Below are positions 38,365 through 47,840 of a stretch of DNA of 64,000 nucleotides, in pieces (the first letter of the stretch is position 1; each line of letters begins with the position of its first letter). The notes under the pieces are model-generated. The model did no database searches. It had not been told where the DNA came from and worked only from the letters and a program-made list of their open reading frames with translations. The position numbers were made by a program, and so were the translations under genes. Source of the DNA: CADEEN01 sp963706685 (GTDB lineage: Bacteria > Pseudomonadota > Gammaproteobacteria > Burkholderiales > Burkholderiaceae_C); the NCBI GenBank assembly GCA_963706685.1, contig CAVPMY010000002.1, positions 124,001 through 188,000 of the forward strand, written 5' to 3'.

Positions 38365-41300
38365 TCACGGCGTGAAGTTGCCGCCCCTGAAGTTGTCGAT
38401 CTGCGCACCGAAGGTCGGCAGTTGCATGCCGATGCGGCCGCCGTTGGCCATCCATGCGTTGGCGCCTCCCGTGGTCGGCAGTTGCACCGTGCCGAGACTT
38501 GTGGAGATACCTGCGGCCGTGGTCCTCCAGACCGTGACCAACCTGCTGGCGCTCACCGTGGCGGTCATCGTGTCGCCGGCTGCAAAGCTCCCGGGGATCG
38601 TGCCGCGCGAGGTGAAAATGAAGCCGTTGGTCGTCGTGTGGACCTCGACGGTCCCGCCGGTGCTGTAGCGAACTCGGATGTAGCGCGTCGGCGCTGACGC
38701 CGCACCCAGGCTGGCCTTCAGCACCAGCGCCGTGTTGTTCTGCGAGGCGTTGTTGTTGACGAAGGTCAAAGCAGCACCCTGGTTGGAACCGAACACGTTG
38801 CCCGGACCGTTCCAGTAGGCGTTGGACGCGAGGCCGGCGACCGACAGCGACAGGGCCTGGTTGCCGTTGACCCGGATGACAGCGCCGGTGCAAGGCGCCG
38901 GGCCAGCCTGCATGGCGGCACAGGCAAGTTGCGCCAGGAAACCGCTACCCGTGACGTTGACGACCGGCTGGCTCCAGTTGGACCCGTTGTTCAGCCACCC
39001 TGCGTTGGCACGGTTGAAGTTGTCGAGCAGGCCCAAGCTCGGCACCGTCGGCCCGGCGACGAACCATTCGTCGGCACCGATGTCGGCCGGATCGTCAGCC
39101 GTGAGCGCGCGCGGCTGGTTGTCGAAGTCGATCGTCGGCACCACGCCAGCGGTATTGCTGCCCTGGTTCACCGCCGGCGACGTGACTGCCGCGAGGTGGT
39201 AGTTGCCGGCGGCCGGGTTCAGCGGCGTCAAGAAGACGTTGATGTTGTTGCCGCCCTCGTCGATCACGGTCGCTGTCGACACTGTGTTGACGTAGGAGAG
39301 CACGAAGCCGGGGTCGGTCACGAGGTTGCTGCCGTCGGCGTAGTTCTCGCCGAACGGTCCGCTCAGCGACGACAGGATGGTGTCGTCGGGGTTCAGCGCC
39401 GGCGGCGTGCCCACGGCGTTGATGACGCCCAGGTCCCAGAAGCCGAAGGACGCCAGGCCGCCCGCGCCGCCGTTCAGGCTGGCGTCGTTGTAGAACGAGC
39501 GGTTGTGCCAGACGATGTTGTTCAGCAGCACCGGGTTCGAGTAGGTCGGCTCGCCAGGGATCTCGACCAGCTCCTGCAGCGCCGCGCTGTTGGCCGCCGA
39601 CACGACACCCGCGGGCTGCGGCGTCGAGTTGGGCGAACCAGCGGCGAAGGCGCGGATGCCGGTGGCTGTGCTGTCGTTGTTGACGATGGTGTTGTTGACG
39701 ATGCGCGCACGCAGCACGTCCTGCAGCGAGATGCCGCCGCCGGCGACCGCAGCCACGTTGTTGACGATGATGTTGTTGACGATGTCGAGCCTGTACCAGC
39801 TCGCGGCGTTGGTGGGCGACAGACGCACGTCGTCGGCGTTGACCGCGAATGCACGGATCCCCGCGCCGGAGCCGGACCCGGTGACGTTGCCCTGGATCAG
39901 GTTGCCCTCGATCGACACGTTGCCGGTGCCGTCGACACCGGTGACGGTGTCACCGACGAAGATGCCACCGCCGTCGCCGGCCAGGTTCAGAATCGCGCCG
40001 AAGAACACCTCGTTGAACAGAATCCTGTTGCCGCGGATCACGTTGTTGCCCGCGCTGTAGCCGTTGTGCGCGATGCCACCACCGTTGAAGCGGCTGAAGT
40101 TGCCAGTGACGAGGTTGGAGTCGACGAGGTAGTTCTGCGCCCCCTCGTTCATCGCGATGCCTCCGCTGCCGTCGACGCCGCCATTGACGTGCACCTTGTT
40201 GTTGCGCACGATGACGTTGTCGTTCTGCGAGTCGAAGCCGACATCGGGCGTGCCGATGCCGATGCCGCCGGCCAGGTTGCCCTGGTTGCTGGTGACGTTG
40301 TTGTTGCTGATCGTCAGGTTGCTCGCGCCGGCCACGGCGAAGATCCCGCCGCCGGCCTTGCTGCCGGAGATCGTGAAGCCGTCGATCGACGCCTGGCCCG
40401 CGCTGTTGAACGGGTTGCCCGGGTTGAGCGTCTTGGTTCCCGGCAGCTCGTTTTGCAGCGTGCCGTTCGGGTAGGTCAGTTGGCCGAGGACGAAGATGCC
40501 CGGCGCTTCGGCGGCGGTGAACGGATCCTTCAGCAGATATGCCGCGAAGTCGCGCGCGCCCAGTCCGTCGACCTTGGCGTGGAAGGTCGCCAGCCGATCG
40601 AGCGGGTTGGGGTTGGCGTTGATGAAGGTCGAACCCGCGCCCGCACCCTGCAGATGCACCGGCTTGTGCATCACGACGTTCTCGTTGTAGTTGCCGGGCG
40701 CGACCATCACGAAGTCGCCCCCCACGGCCGCGTCGATTGCGGCCTGGATGCTCTGGCCCGGCGTCACCGTGCGGACCCGGTTGTCACCCGGGCCGCAGTT
40801 GGCGATCATCAGTTGAACACCGATCTCGGTGGTCAAGCCTCCTGCGCCGCTGCGCGTGACAGTCAGCGTGCCGCTGGTGGCGTCGGCGGGAACCGTCGCG
40901 GTCACCGACCCGTTGGCCCAGGCGGTGGTCGCCAGCGGTGTATTGAGGCTGCTCAGGCGCACGGTTCCCGGCGTGGTGCCGAAGCCGTAGTCGCGCGTGG
41001 TGTTCAGCCCGGTGGCCGGATCGATGATCACGGTCGGACCGAGCGCAGTCAGCGTGATCTGCTGCGGCAGCGCCGTGGTGTTGGTGCAGATCAGCGGCCC
41101 GGCGAAGGACGCCGGCCCGTCGGCGGCCCGGATGCCCGGTGTCGCGTCGGGTGGCGCTGTCGAGAACGCGGTGCCGGCGGCCGCGAACGCGCGGATCGGG
41201 ACGATCGGCGTGTCGGCGTACGTGGTCTTGCCAGCGTGGTAGTTCAGCGTCCACGGGCTGGTCGCATAGGTCGGGTCGTAGTACGGGTCGGGGGTACCGT

Positions 41301-44300
41301 CGCCGCGGATCGGGTCGTTCAGCACCAGGGTGATCATGTTGGGCGAGACACCCGACGGCGACGGCACGTTGATCGAGACTGACGACGGCAGCATCGCGTT
41401 GTAGGTGCCGAATTCGTCGGCGTAGACGCGGGTGATCTCGCGGCCGGTCCAGTCGCGGAACGACACCGGGATCCACTTCGCGGCGAGCTTCTCGCCGAAC
41501 ACCGGGCTGCCGGCGTTGAACTCGGCCGTGAGGTCGTTCAGCACGAAGCCGACGACGCGCGCGCCCTTCGGCACTTCGGTGAACAGGTGGAAGTCGGCGG
41601 CCGCGTTCTGCTGGGCGTTGACCGTCACCTGCTTCATGTTGCACAGCGGCGTGATCGTGCCCGGCGGCGGCGAGGTGATCGCCTCGCCCGGGAACAGCGA
41701 GTACTCGGCCGGCACTGGATGTGCAGTCTGTCCGTTGGCCACGGTGCCGACGCAGGGCGGCGGCAGCAGCAGCGGGCTCGGCGTCCAGGGTTCGCCGAAG
41801 TCGACGTTCTTGTCCTCTTCCTTGACGATCGCCATATGCGGCGGCGGGGCCGCCTCGACGATGTAGGTGCCGTTGCTCAGGTACTCCGGACTGCCCGGCA
41901 GCGCGCCGGCGACGGAGCCGAACGCATAGCCGCCGTCGAACAGGCCGGGGCGGACCTGGTTCCAGGTGCCGAACGCGTCGGCGCACTCGGGCGCGGTCTG
42001 GCCATGCACGACCGGCAGCGTCTGCACGCAGCGCGACGGCTGATTGTCGTCCCAGCTGTCGGTGGTGCTGACCTGGATCGCGTCGCCCTTGTTGAAGGTG
42101 ATGCCGTCGCCGCTGCGGACGATGTCTTCGGGGCCCTTGGGCGCGCTGTCGTCGGACCAGCCGAACGGATGGTTGTCGACATCGCAGAGCTGGATGCCGG
42201 GCACGTTGTTGAGTTCGTCGATGACGCCATTGGCGTTGGCGTCGCCGTACAGGCAGACCTGCACGCGCGGTACGCCGGGTTCCCAGGTCTCGGGCGCACC
42301 GTAACGCGGGTCGTTCTCGGCGCGTGTCACCGAGTAGTAGATGACGCCCGACATGCCGCCGTTCTCGCCGGGGCCGTAGTTCGCCTTGCCCCATTCCATC
42401 AAGTTGGTCTGGCCCAGGAAAAGGTGCATCGCCTGGGTCAACACCGGACCGGTCTCGGTACGGTGGTCGACCGTGCCGTAGACGTTGGCCTCGGTGTCCA
42501 GAGGGTCCTGCGGCTGCAGCGCCTTGTTGCCGTTGGCCGGCCAACCCTGTTGCGTGATCTCACCGCCGTAGTCGATCGCGGCGGTCATGCCGGTGGCCTT
42601 GAAGCGCGCGAAGTCGACCTCGGTGACCAACCAGTTGAAGAACGGAAAGACCTCCTCGAACTTGTAGTTGCCGAGCAGATCGGTCGCGGTGGCCTGGTAG
42701 ACACTGCCGTCGCGGAAGCGCAGGTTCACGGCCTGGTTCGGGAAGCCGACTTCGCCGGGATTGCTCAGGCCGTTCTGGTTGGTGTCGAAGTAGACCTTGC
42801 CTTCGAGCGTGCCGAACCAGCGGAACATCAGCACATCGCCGAGCGCAACTTGACCGCCTACCGCGGGAACGACGACGGTGCTCCTGCCAAACAGGAACTG
42901 CAGCGGCTCGTCCCAATAAACCAGCTCGTAAGTCCCCGATGGCACATTGCTGATCGTGAACGAGCCATCCGGGTTGCAGGGCGCCACATACAGGCCCGAT
43001 GGCTGCAGCCCCGGTGCGGCCACCGGGGTGTTCAGCCCCACCCAGCAGGCATCCACCGCCGGACCCGGGAAGTAGCCCTGCAGCGTGGGCGGCCTCGAGA
43101 AATGGTTCAGGCGGATCGTTCCCGTGATCGACCCGGTGGCCGCCGACCGGTCGACATAGTCGGGATCACCAGGAGGCAGGTTCCATGGCAGCGCCTTGAC
43201 GAACTGGCCGCCGATCGTCGACGACCCCAACGGATCAACCTTGACGAAACCGAACGCGACGTGGTTGAAGCCCTGGCCGAAGCCCTCGATGAATTGCCGC
43301 GGTTCGTTGGCCTTGACCCACGCGTCGATGGTCTTGGAGCCCTCGATCGTCGAGGTCTGGATCCAGGTGAGCGGGTTGTTGCTGTCGTCGATCTGCGGCG
43401 GCACGACCGTGACGCCGTACTTGCCCGGCGCGAGGTTCTTGATCAACGCCTCGCCGACCTTCAGCTTGTACGGGTTCTTGCAAGCCGGATTGGCAGTGCA
43501 GTCGGTGTCGTTGACGTCGTTCACCGACATGCTGGTGATGGCGCCGCTGCCGATCTGCACCACGTTGCCGGAGGAGTCGTAGCGTGTGCCCAGCGGGTTG
43601 CCGAGGGCGTCGGTCAGCATCTGGCCGGCGTTGTCGGCGATGCGGATCGTCGCCTTGCCCAGGCCGCCGTTGAGCGGCGCCGGGTTGGGGTTGTTGGGCG
43701 CTTCCGGGCTCAGGCCGCCGTCGTACTCGTCCCAGGTGTTGTTGATCGGGTTGTGGTCGGTGTGAACGAAGATCGAGATCTGCGCCGTGGGCAGCGGATG
43801 CTGCGCGACCTGCACCGTCACCGTCGGCTTGTAGACGACTTGCGCGGTCGCGCCCGCGCCGGTGGGTTCGATCGTGAAGTTCGAGGTCCCGCCGAGTCCG
43901 TAGCCAGCGTCCGGCAGCACCGTCACGAAATAGCGCCCGTCGGGCACGTTGACGACCACACCCGACGTCGCGCCGCTGCCGGAGGTGACGACACTCGCAT
44001 GGCTCTTGTGGATCGACAGCGTGGAGCTCGGCCCAGCCGGCGGAACGACCTGAATCGTCTGCGGCAGGTTCAGCGTGGTGTTGTCCTCTTCAACCAAATA
44101 GCGGAACGTGCCGCCGTATGTCGTGCACACGCCGGCGGCGTCGCAGCCCTGCACGTTCAGCGTGAAGTTGGCCAGGGCTTGCGTTGGCACCGTCAGGCTT
44201 GCCAGCAGTCCCCAACACATCGTGGTCAGGACCCTGGTCCAAGAGCGCCGGGGCACCATAGCCTTGGCGCAGTGGAAGGCTTGTGCGATTGCTTGGTGGC

Positions 44301-44307
44301 GTTTCAT
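38365..44307 (-). CDS. Giant secreted beta-helix/SdrD-like surface protein
   Basis: A 1,980-residue protein, first in the oxidase operon; ATG 44307 follows GAGGGG. After a signal peptide (ending TQALA|NF) come carboxypeptidase-regulatory/SpaA-like beta domains. Near residue 500 an SdrD B-like domain reads EGKVYFDTNQNGLSNPGEVG. Near 720 a dockerin-like calcium loop reads YGDANANGVIDELN. Residues about 1175-1560 form a right-handed beta-helix (SIQAAIDAAVGGDFVMVAPGN; many NNTIVNN-type turns), and the last 220 residues a concanavalin-like domain starting LLDNFNRANAGW. No haem, copper or sortase motif is seen. It may be a structural sheath or template; its size fits export by the neighbouring secretion system. 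Confidence 0.85.
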   Translation of the reverse strand: MKRHQAIAQAFHCAKAMVPRRSWTRVLTTMCWGLLASLTVPTQALANFTLNVQGCDAAGVCTTYGGTFRYLVEEDNTTLNLPQTIQVVPPAGPSSTLSIHKSHASVVTSGSGATSGVVVNVPDGRYFVTVLPDAGYGLGGTSNFTIEPTGAGATAQVVYKPTVTVQVAQHPLPTAQISIFVHTDHNPINNTWDEYDGGLSPEAPNNPNPAPLNGGLGKATIRIADNAGQMLTDALGNPLGTRYDSSGNVVQIGSGAITSMSVNDVNDTDCTANPACKNPYKLKVGEALIKNLAPGKYGVTVVPPQIDDSNNPLTWIQTSTIEGSKTIDAWVKANEPRQFIEGFGQGFNHVAFGFVKVDPLGSSTIGGQFVKALPWNLPPGDPDYVDRSAATGSITGTIRLNHFSRPPTLQGYFPGPAVDACWVGLNTPVAAPGLQPSGLYVAPCNPDGSFTISNVPSGTYELVYWDEPLQFLFGRSTVVVPAVGGQVALGDVLMFRWFGTLEGKVYFDTNQNGLSNPGEVGFPNQAVNLRFRDGSVYQATATDLLGNYKFEEVFPFFNWLVTEVDFARFKATGMTAAIDYGGEITQQGWPANGNKALQPQDPLDTEANVYGTVDHRTETGPVLTQAMHLFLGQTNLMEWGKANYGPGENGGMSGVIYYSVTRAENDPRYGAPETWEPGVPRVQVCLYGDANANGVIDELNNVPGIQLCDVDNHPFGWSDDSAPKGPEDIVRSGDGITFNKGDAIQVSTTDSWDDNQPSRCVQTLPVVHGQTAPECADAFGTWNQVRPGLFDGGYAFGSVAGALPGSPEYLSNGTYIVEAAPPPHMAIVKEEDKNVDFGEPWTPSPLLLPPPCVGTVANGQTAHPVPAEYSLFPGEAITSPPPGTITPLCNMKQVTVNAQQNAAADFHLFTEVPKGARVVGFVLNDLTAEFNAGSPVFGEKLAAKWIPVSFRDWTGREITRVYADEFGTYNAMLPSSVSINVPSPSGVSPNMITLVLNDPIRGDGTPDPYYDPTYATSPWTLNYHAGKTTYADTPIVPIRAFAAAGTAFSTAPPDATPGIRAADGPASFAGPLICTNTTALPQQITLTALGPTVIIDPATGLNTTRDYGFGTTPGTVRLSSLNTPLATTAWANGSVTATVPADATSGTLTVTRSGAGGLTTEIGVQLMIANCGPGDNRVRTVTPGQSIQAAIDAAVGGDFVMVAPGNYNENVVMHKPVHLQGAGAGSTFINANPNPLDRLATFHAKVDGLGARDFAAYLLKDPFTAAEAPGIFVLGQLTYPNGTLQNELPGTKTLNPGNPFNSAGQASIDGFTISGSKAGGGIFAVAGASNLTISNNNVTSNQGNLAGGIGIGTPDVGFDSQNDNVIVRNNKVHVNGGVDGSGGIAMNEGAQNYLVDSNLVTGNFSRFNGGGIAHNGYSAGNNVIRGNRILFNEVFFGAILNLAGDGGGIFVGDTVTGVDGTGNVSIEGNLIQGNVTGSGSGAGIRAFAVNADDVRLSPTNAASWYRLDIVNNIIVNNVAAVAGGGISLQDVLRARIVNNTIVNNDSTATGIRAFAAGSPNSTPQPAGVVSAANSAALQELVEIPGEPTYSNPVLLNNIVWHNRSFYNDASLNGGAGGLASFGFWDLGVINAVGTPPALNPDDTILSSLSGPFGENYADGSNLVTDPGFVLSYVNTVSTATVIDEGGNNINVFLTPLNPAAGNYHLAAVTSPAVNQGSNTAGVVPTIDFDNQPRALTADDPADIGADEWFVAGPTVPSLGLLDNFNRANAGWLNNGSNWSQPVVNVTGSGFLAQLACAAMQAGPAPCTGAVIRVNGNQALSLSVAGLASNAYWNGPGNVFGSNQGAALTFVNNNASQNNTALVLKASLGAASAPTRYIRVRYSTGGTVEVHTTTNGFIFTSRGTIPGSFAAGDTMTATVSASRLVTVWRTTAAGISTSLGTVQLPTTGGANAWMANGGRIGMQLPTFGAQIDNFRGGNFTP

Positions 44308-44556
44308 GGTTCCCCTCGCTATCCGAGTCCCGCTTGGCGGAGACAAGTCCACAGTGCTGTTGAGGAGAGGTTTAGCCCAATCGGCAGCCACCGTTGGTAG
44401 CTGACACCACCAAAGTCCGGTAGGAGGTTCCCCACCTCACCCCTGAACTGGGGACTGGTGGCGCCGTTGGCGGTGTGCCACCTTAAGATCGCCTCATCGA
44501 GCTGGCCCGCAGGGCCGTGGCAACGAACAACCTCTTGAAATCCCCGACCCGATGCA

Positions 44557-45234
44557 ATGCGAGTCCTGATCGTCGAAGACGACCGGCTATTCGGTTCCGC
44601 GCTGGAGAAGGTGCTGGCGCGCGCCGGCTGCAAGGTCAGCTGGATCGAGGACTGCAACGACCTCGACGGGGCCATGAGCCGCACCCGCTATGACTGCATC
44701 CTGATGGATCTCAACATGCCTGGGATGCCGGGCGAGGTCGGGTTGAAGGCCATCCGGGCGCGCAACACCAGCCAGGCGGTGATCGTGATCACTGCGCGCA
44801 GTGCCGTGATGGAGCGCATCCGCCTGCTGGACCTTGGCGCCGACGACTACTTGACCAAGCCGGTCGACCTGAATGAGGTGGTTGCGCGCGTACGCGCCGT
44901 CACGAGACGCTCGAACAGCGCGCACGCCGGCTCCTTGCTGCAACACGGCCCGCTGCAATTGCACGCGGATCGTCGCACGGCAACCTGGAAAGGCAACGTC
45001 GTGCCAGTCACGCACAAGGAGTTCTGGCTGCTTGAGATGTTGGTGCGCCGAAAGGGCCAGGTGCACTCACGCGCCCGCCTCGAGGAAACCCTGTACAGCA
45101 ACGGCGACGAAACCTCGTCCAACACGGTCGAGGTCTACATCCACCACCTGCGGCACAAGTTCCACCGCAACCTGATCCGCACGATCCGTGGGTCGGGCTA
45201 CCAGATCGGGCCGGAGGCCGCACTGGATGATTGA
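44557..45234 (+). CDS. OmpR-family response regulator divergent from the oxidase operon
   Basis: A 225-residue regulator. The receiver has the acidic pair VEDD, phospho-acceptor Asp in CILMDLNMPG, Thr in IVITARS and Lys in LTKPVD; the winged helix contains VTHKEFWLLEMLVRRKG and SNTVEVYIHHLRHKFHRN. It resembles QseB/PmrA-type regulators and also the orphan regulator at 15.7 kb. It overlaps the kinase start by 8 bases. The 249-base gap to the giant-protein gene is the only upstream region of both transcripts, so it is the likely controller of the oxidase operon; I saw no clear operator repeat there. Confidence 0.93.
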   Translation: MRVLIVEDDRLFGSALEKVLARAGCKVSWIEDCNDLDGAMSRTRYDCILMDLNMPGMPGEVGLKAIRARNTSQAVIVITARSAVMERIRLLDLGADDYLTKPVDLNEVVARVRAVTRRSNSAHAGSLLQHGPLQLHADRRTATWKGNVVPVTHKEFWLLEMLVRRKGQVHSRARLEETLYSNGDETSSNTVEVYIHHLRHKFHRNLIRTIRGSGYQIGPEAALDD

Positions 45235-46618
45235 CGGCCGCCGCGGCTGGTCGCTGCGTCGGCGTGTCATGTTGATCGCCGGGCTGGCGTCACTGGCCAC
45301 GTTGATTCTCGGCGGCGCGGCAATGTACGTGGCCGCGCAGGCCGAGGACGACAAGCTGCGAGATGCGCGGCTGGCGGATCTGGGCCGCACGATCCTGTTC
45401 TTTGCCGAGCACGAAATCGACGAGATCCGGGCCGAGGGCCGCACCGACATGATTCATCTCGAGACCGAGCAGACATTGGGAAATCGGTTTGACTACCAAG
45501 TCTGGTCCACCGAAGACCGCAAGCTTCTGCTGCGCAGCCACAAGGCCTCGGCCGAGTCACCGATGGCCCCGCTGGACGGGGTGGTGAGCCTGCGCACCGT
45601 GAGGCTCGAGGGCGAGCCCTATCGCGTGTTTTCCTTTGCCGGCCAGTCCAGGATGCTGATCCAGGTGGCCGAGCGCCTTGAAGGCCGCGACTCGACAATC
45701 GGCCTTGTCAGCTTCTACTTCCTGACCCTGCTGGTGATCCCGTTCTCCATGGTCGCGCTGGTCACCTGGTGGCAGCTCAACCGCGCGATGCGGGCGATCG
45801 ACGGTTCGGTGCGACAGCTTGCGCGGCGCAACTCGATTGACCTGTCACCGATGAATGTCCAGGACCCGCCGCAGGAACTCGAGCTGATGATCGGCGCCAT
45901 CAACGGCCTGCTCGGCCGCATCGGCGATGCGATGTCGGTTGAACGCGGCTTCACCGCGGTCGCGGCGCACGAACTGCGCTCGCCGTTGGCGGGCTTGCGC
46001 GCGCAGGCACAACTGGCGTCGATGTGCACGTCGGACGGCGAACGCAACGAGGCCTTGGCCGCGGTGATGCAAGGCGTGGACCGCTGCTCGCACCTGCTCG
46101 AGCAGTTGCTCGACCTGACGCACAGCGAAGCGCTGGAGCCGGGCGAGAAGTGGACCGAGGTCGAGATCGAGCGTGCGCTGGAGTACGCGCTGGCCGATCT
46201 GCGCCGGGAGATCGAGCGCCGCCGCGTGCGCTTGACGGTGCGCCTGGAGGCGCAGCGCGTACACGCGGTCGAGTGGGGAGTGGTGCTGTTGCTGCGCAAC
46301 CTGTTGAGCAACGCGATACGCCACACGCCCGAAGGCTCGGCGGTCGAAGTCAGCTCTTCCAGGCAGAGCGCAGGGGTGCTCTTGACCGTCGACGACGCGG
46401 GCCCAGGAATCCCGCCGGCGCTGCGAGCGCGTGCGTTCGAGCGCTTCGAGCGACTGGGCCGCAACGACGCCTACGGCGTGGGCCTGGGCCTGTCGATCGT
46501 CCGCTCAATCGTGCAGTCGCAAGCCGCCACCATTCACCTGGTCGACTCGCCGCTCGGCGGGCTGCGCGTGCAGGTGCTGTTCGGGTCGCAGCCCGAAGGT
46601 CCCCCGGGTAGGGCGTGA
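45227..46618 (+). CDS. Membrane sensor histidine kinase
   Basis: A 463-residue kinase, partner of the regulator it overlaps. Two membrane helices (VMLIAGLASLATLILGGAAM; FYFLTLLVIPFSMVALVTWW) bracket a periplasmic sensor of about 125 residues (HEIDEIRAEGRTDMIHLETEQ...), of the two-component sensor 2CSK-N-like type. Then come HAMP, the H-box His in AAHELRSPLAGLRAQ, the N-box NLLSNAIRHTPEG, DDAGPGIP and GVGLGLSIVRS. The sensor contains acidic and His residues that could bind metal, but no defined motif. ATG 45227 lies within the regulator's last 8 bases. Confidence 0.92.
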   Translation: MIDGRRGWSLRRRVMLIAGLASLATLILGGAAMYVAAQAEDDKLRDARLADLGRTILFFAEHEIDEIRAEGRTDMIHLETEQTLGNRFDYQVWSTEDRKLLLRSHKASAESPMAPLDGVVSLRTVRLEGEPYRVFSFAGQSRMLIQVAERLEGRDSTIGLVSFYFLTLLVIPFSMVALVTWWQLNRAMRAIDGSVRQLARRNSIDLSPMNVQDPPQELELMIGAINGLLGRIGDAMSVERGFTAVAAHELRSPLAGLRAQAQLASMCTSDGERNEALAAVMQGVDRCSHLLEQLLDLTHSEALEPGEKWTEVEIERALEYALADLRREIERRRVRLTVRLEAQRVHAVEWGVVLLLRNLLSNAIRHTPEGSAVEVSSSRQSAGVLLTVDDAGPGIPPALRARAFERFERLGRNDAYGVGLGLSIVRSIVQSQAATIHLVDSPLGGLRVQVLFGSQPEGPPGRA

Positions 46619-46711
46619 CGATCTATCGACGACAGTGCGGGTGTGTTGCGTGTTTGCGGTGGCTGTCCATGCTGCCATCGGCGAAACCCTCGACGCCAAC
46701 ACGCGGGCGGG

Positions 46712-47344
46712 TCATGGGGTCCCGGTCGATCGGGTCGCGGCCGAGGCGCGCTCCAATTCCGGCGTCGCTCCGGCAGGTTTCCGCGCAACGTCGGGCGCGT
46801 GGGAACCGTCATCGGCGCTGGCCTCGCGCTTGGTACCGACGATCATCGACCAGATCAGGTTCTCCCGATGATTCCAGCTCTCGTAGATCGAGGCGCCAAC
46901 GTGGATCGCGACCGCCCCCAGGGTGATGTTGGTCAGCAGGACATGAACATCTTCGACCGTCTCGCTTCCCCAAAATGCATCCAGGGTCAGCATCCAGCCG
47001 GTGACGCCGATGCCGACCACCATGGCGAGCAGGAAGAGGATCATCAACGCGCCGGCGGGGTTGTGCCCAATGTGCCGCGGCTCGCGTCGTTTGAGCAACG
47101 CCGAGAGGTAGATCAGGAATCTGCGCGGGCCTGGAACGAAGTCGGCGAAGCGGGCGTGCTGGCTGCCGATGAAACCCCACACAATGCGCGCGAAGACCAA
47201 TGCCAGGGCAATGTAGCCGGACCAGTTATGGACCGATTGGCTGCCCACGGTCGAGAAGTAGGCGACCGCAAACGTGGCAACCAGGCTCCAGTGAAAGATG
47301 CGGACAAACAGGTCCCATACACGAACGCGTCTTGTACCGGCCAT
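46712..47344 (-). CDS. Cytochrome b561-type membrane protein
   Basis: A 210-residue protein of the prokaryotic cytochrome b561/Ni-hydrogenase b family with four membrane helices. Haem-binding His candidates are in RIFHWSL (His18), VHNWSGY, and the late helix ITLGAVAIHVGAS. It would pass electrons between the quinone pool and a periplasmic acceptor. The C-terminal 40 residues are a polar tail outside the family. The start is preceded by AGGAG. It follows the PepSY gene by 133 bases and probably shares its transcript. Confidence 0.9.
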   Translation of the reverse strand: MAGTRRVRVWDLFVRIFHWSLVATFAVAYFSTVGSQSVHNWSGYIALALVFARIVWGFIGSQHARFADFVPGPRRFLIYLSALLKRREPRHIGHNPAGALMILFLLAMVVGIGVTGWMLTLDAFWGSETVEDVHVLLTNITLGAVAIHVGASIYESWNHRENLIWSMIVGTKREASADDGSHAPDVARKPAGATPELERASAATRSTGTP

Positions 47345-47477
47345 GAGAATCTCCTGTCCAGGCGGGCACCGCGCGTGCGCGCGCCTGGGAACGTGGCATT
47401 GATCGGAGTGCGGCATCAAAAAGACGGCTTCGCGTCCCGGCACGCGAGAGGCCGCGGTCATTGCCTGGCTGCGACCG

Positions 47478-47777
47478 TCACTCCTTGACCGTCTTCTCCA
47501 TGATCTCGGCGGTGATGGGGTGGAAGTAGATCTCGACCTTCTTGCCGTCCTTGTCGTGACCGTAGATTTCCCAGCAGTTCCCTTTGGAGACATGCAGCTT
47601 CTTGATGTCGTCCTTGTAGCCCATCGACATGAACTTCTTTTCCATGTCCTCTGCCTTTAGCCACTTCTCCTTTGGCTCGTCCGTGCATTTGGGCCCGGCG
47701 ATCGCGGCGCCTGCGGCAAACATGCAGATTGCGGCCGCTGTCGCAACGGCAATTGGTTTGGATGTCGAAAGTGTCAT
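47478..47777 (-). CDS. Periplasmic PepSY-domain protein
   Basis: A 99-residue protein with a signal peptide (ATAAAICMFAAGAAIA|GPKC) and a single PepSY-like domain: MEKKFMSMGYKDDIKKLHVSKGNCWEIYGHDKDGKKVEIYFHP, cited in part, with the typical GxCWEIYG.D.DGK strand turn and a TAEIM ending. Such small PepSY proteins commonly precede b-type cytochromes, as here, and may modulate or donate electrons to them. Start 47777 is set by AGGAG 8 bases upstream. A perfect FNR-type palindrome lies upstream. Confidence 0.85.
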   Translation of the reverse strand: MTLSTSKPIAVATAAAICMFAAGAAIAGPKCTDEPKEKWLKAEDMEKKFMSMGYKDDIKKLHVSKGNCWEIYGHDKDGKKVEIYFHPITAEIMEKTVKE

Positions 47778-47826
47778 CGTGCGCTCCTGTTGTACGGAAG
47801 ATCCGCATGCAAATGGTTGGTCTACA

Positions 47827-47840
47827 TTGATGTGGATCAA
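47827..47840. promoter_or_regulatory. Perfect FNR/ANR-type box
   Basis: TTGATGTGGATCAA matches the FNR/ANR consensus TTGAT-N4-ATCAA at all ten defined positions. Its centre is about 57 bases before the PepSY start codon, compatible with an activator site near -41.5. It suggests oxygen-responsive control of the PepSY-cytochrome b561 pair. Confidence 0.7.

Noticed and set aside
41587..44400. A 937-codon plus-strand open frame opposite the giant surface protein
   Set aside because: Long Arg/His/Val-rich low-complexity translation with no motif, antisense to a protein with a signal peptide and recognisable domains.
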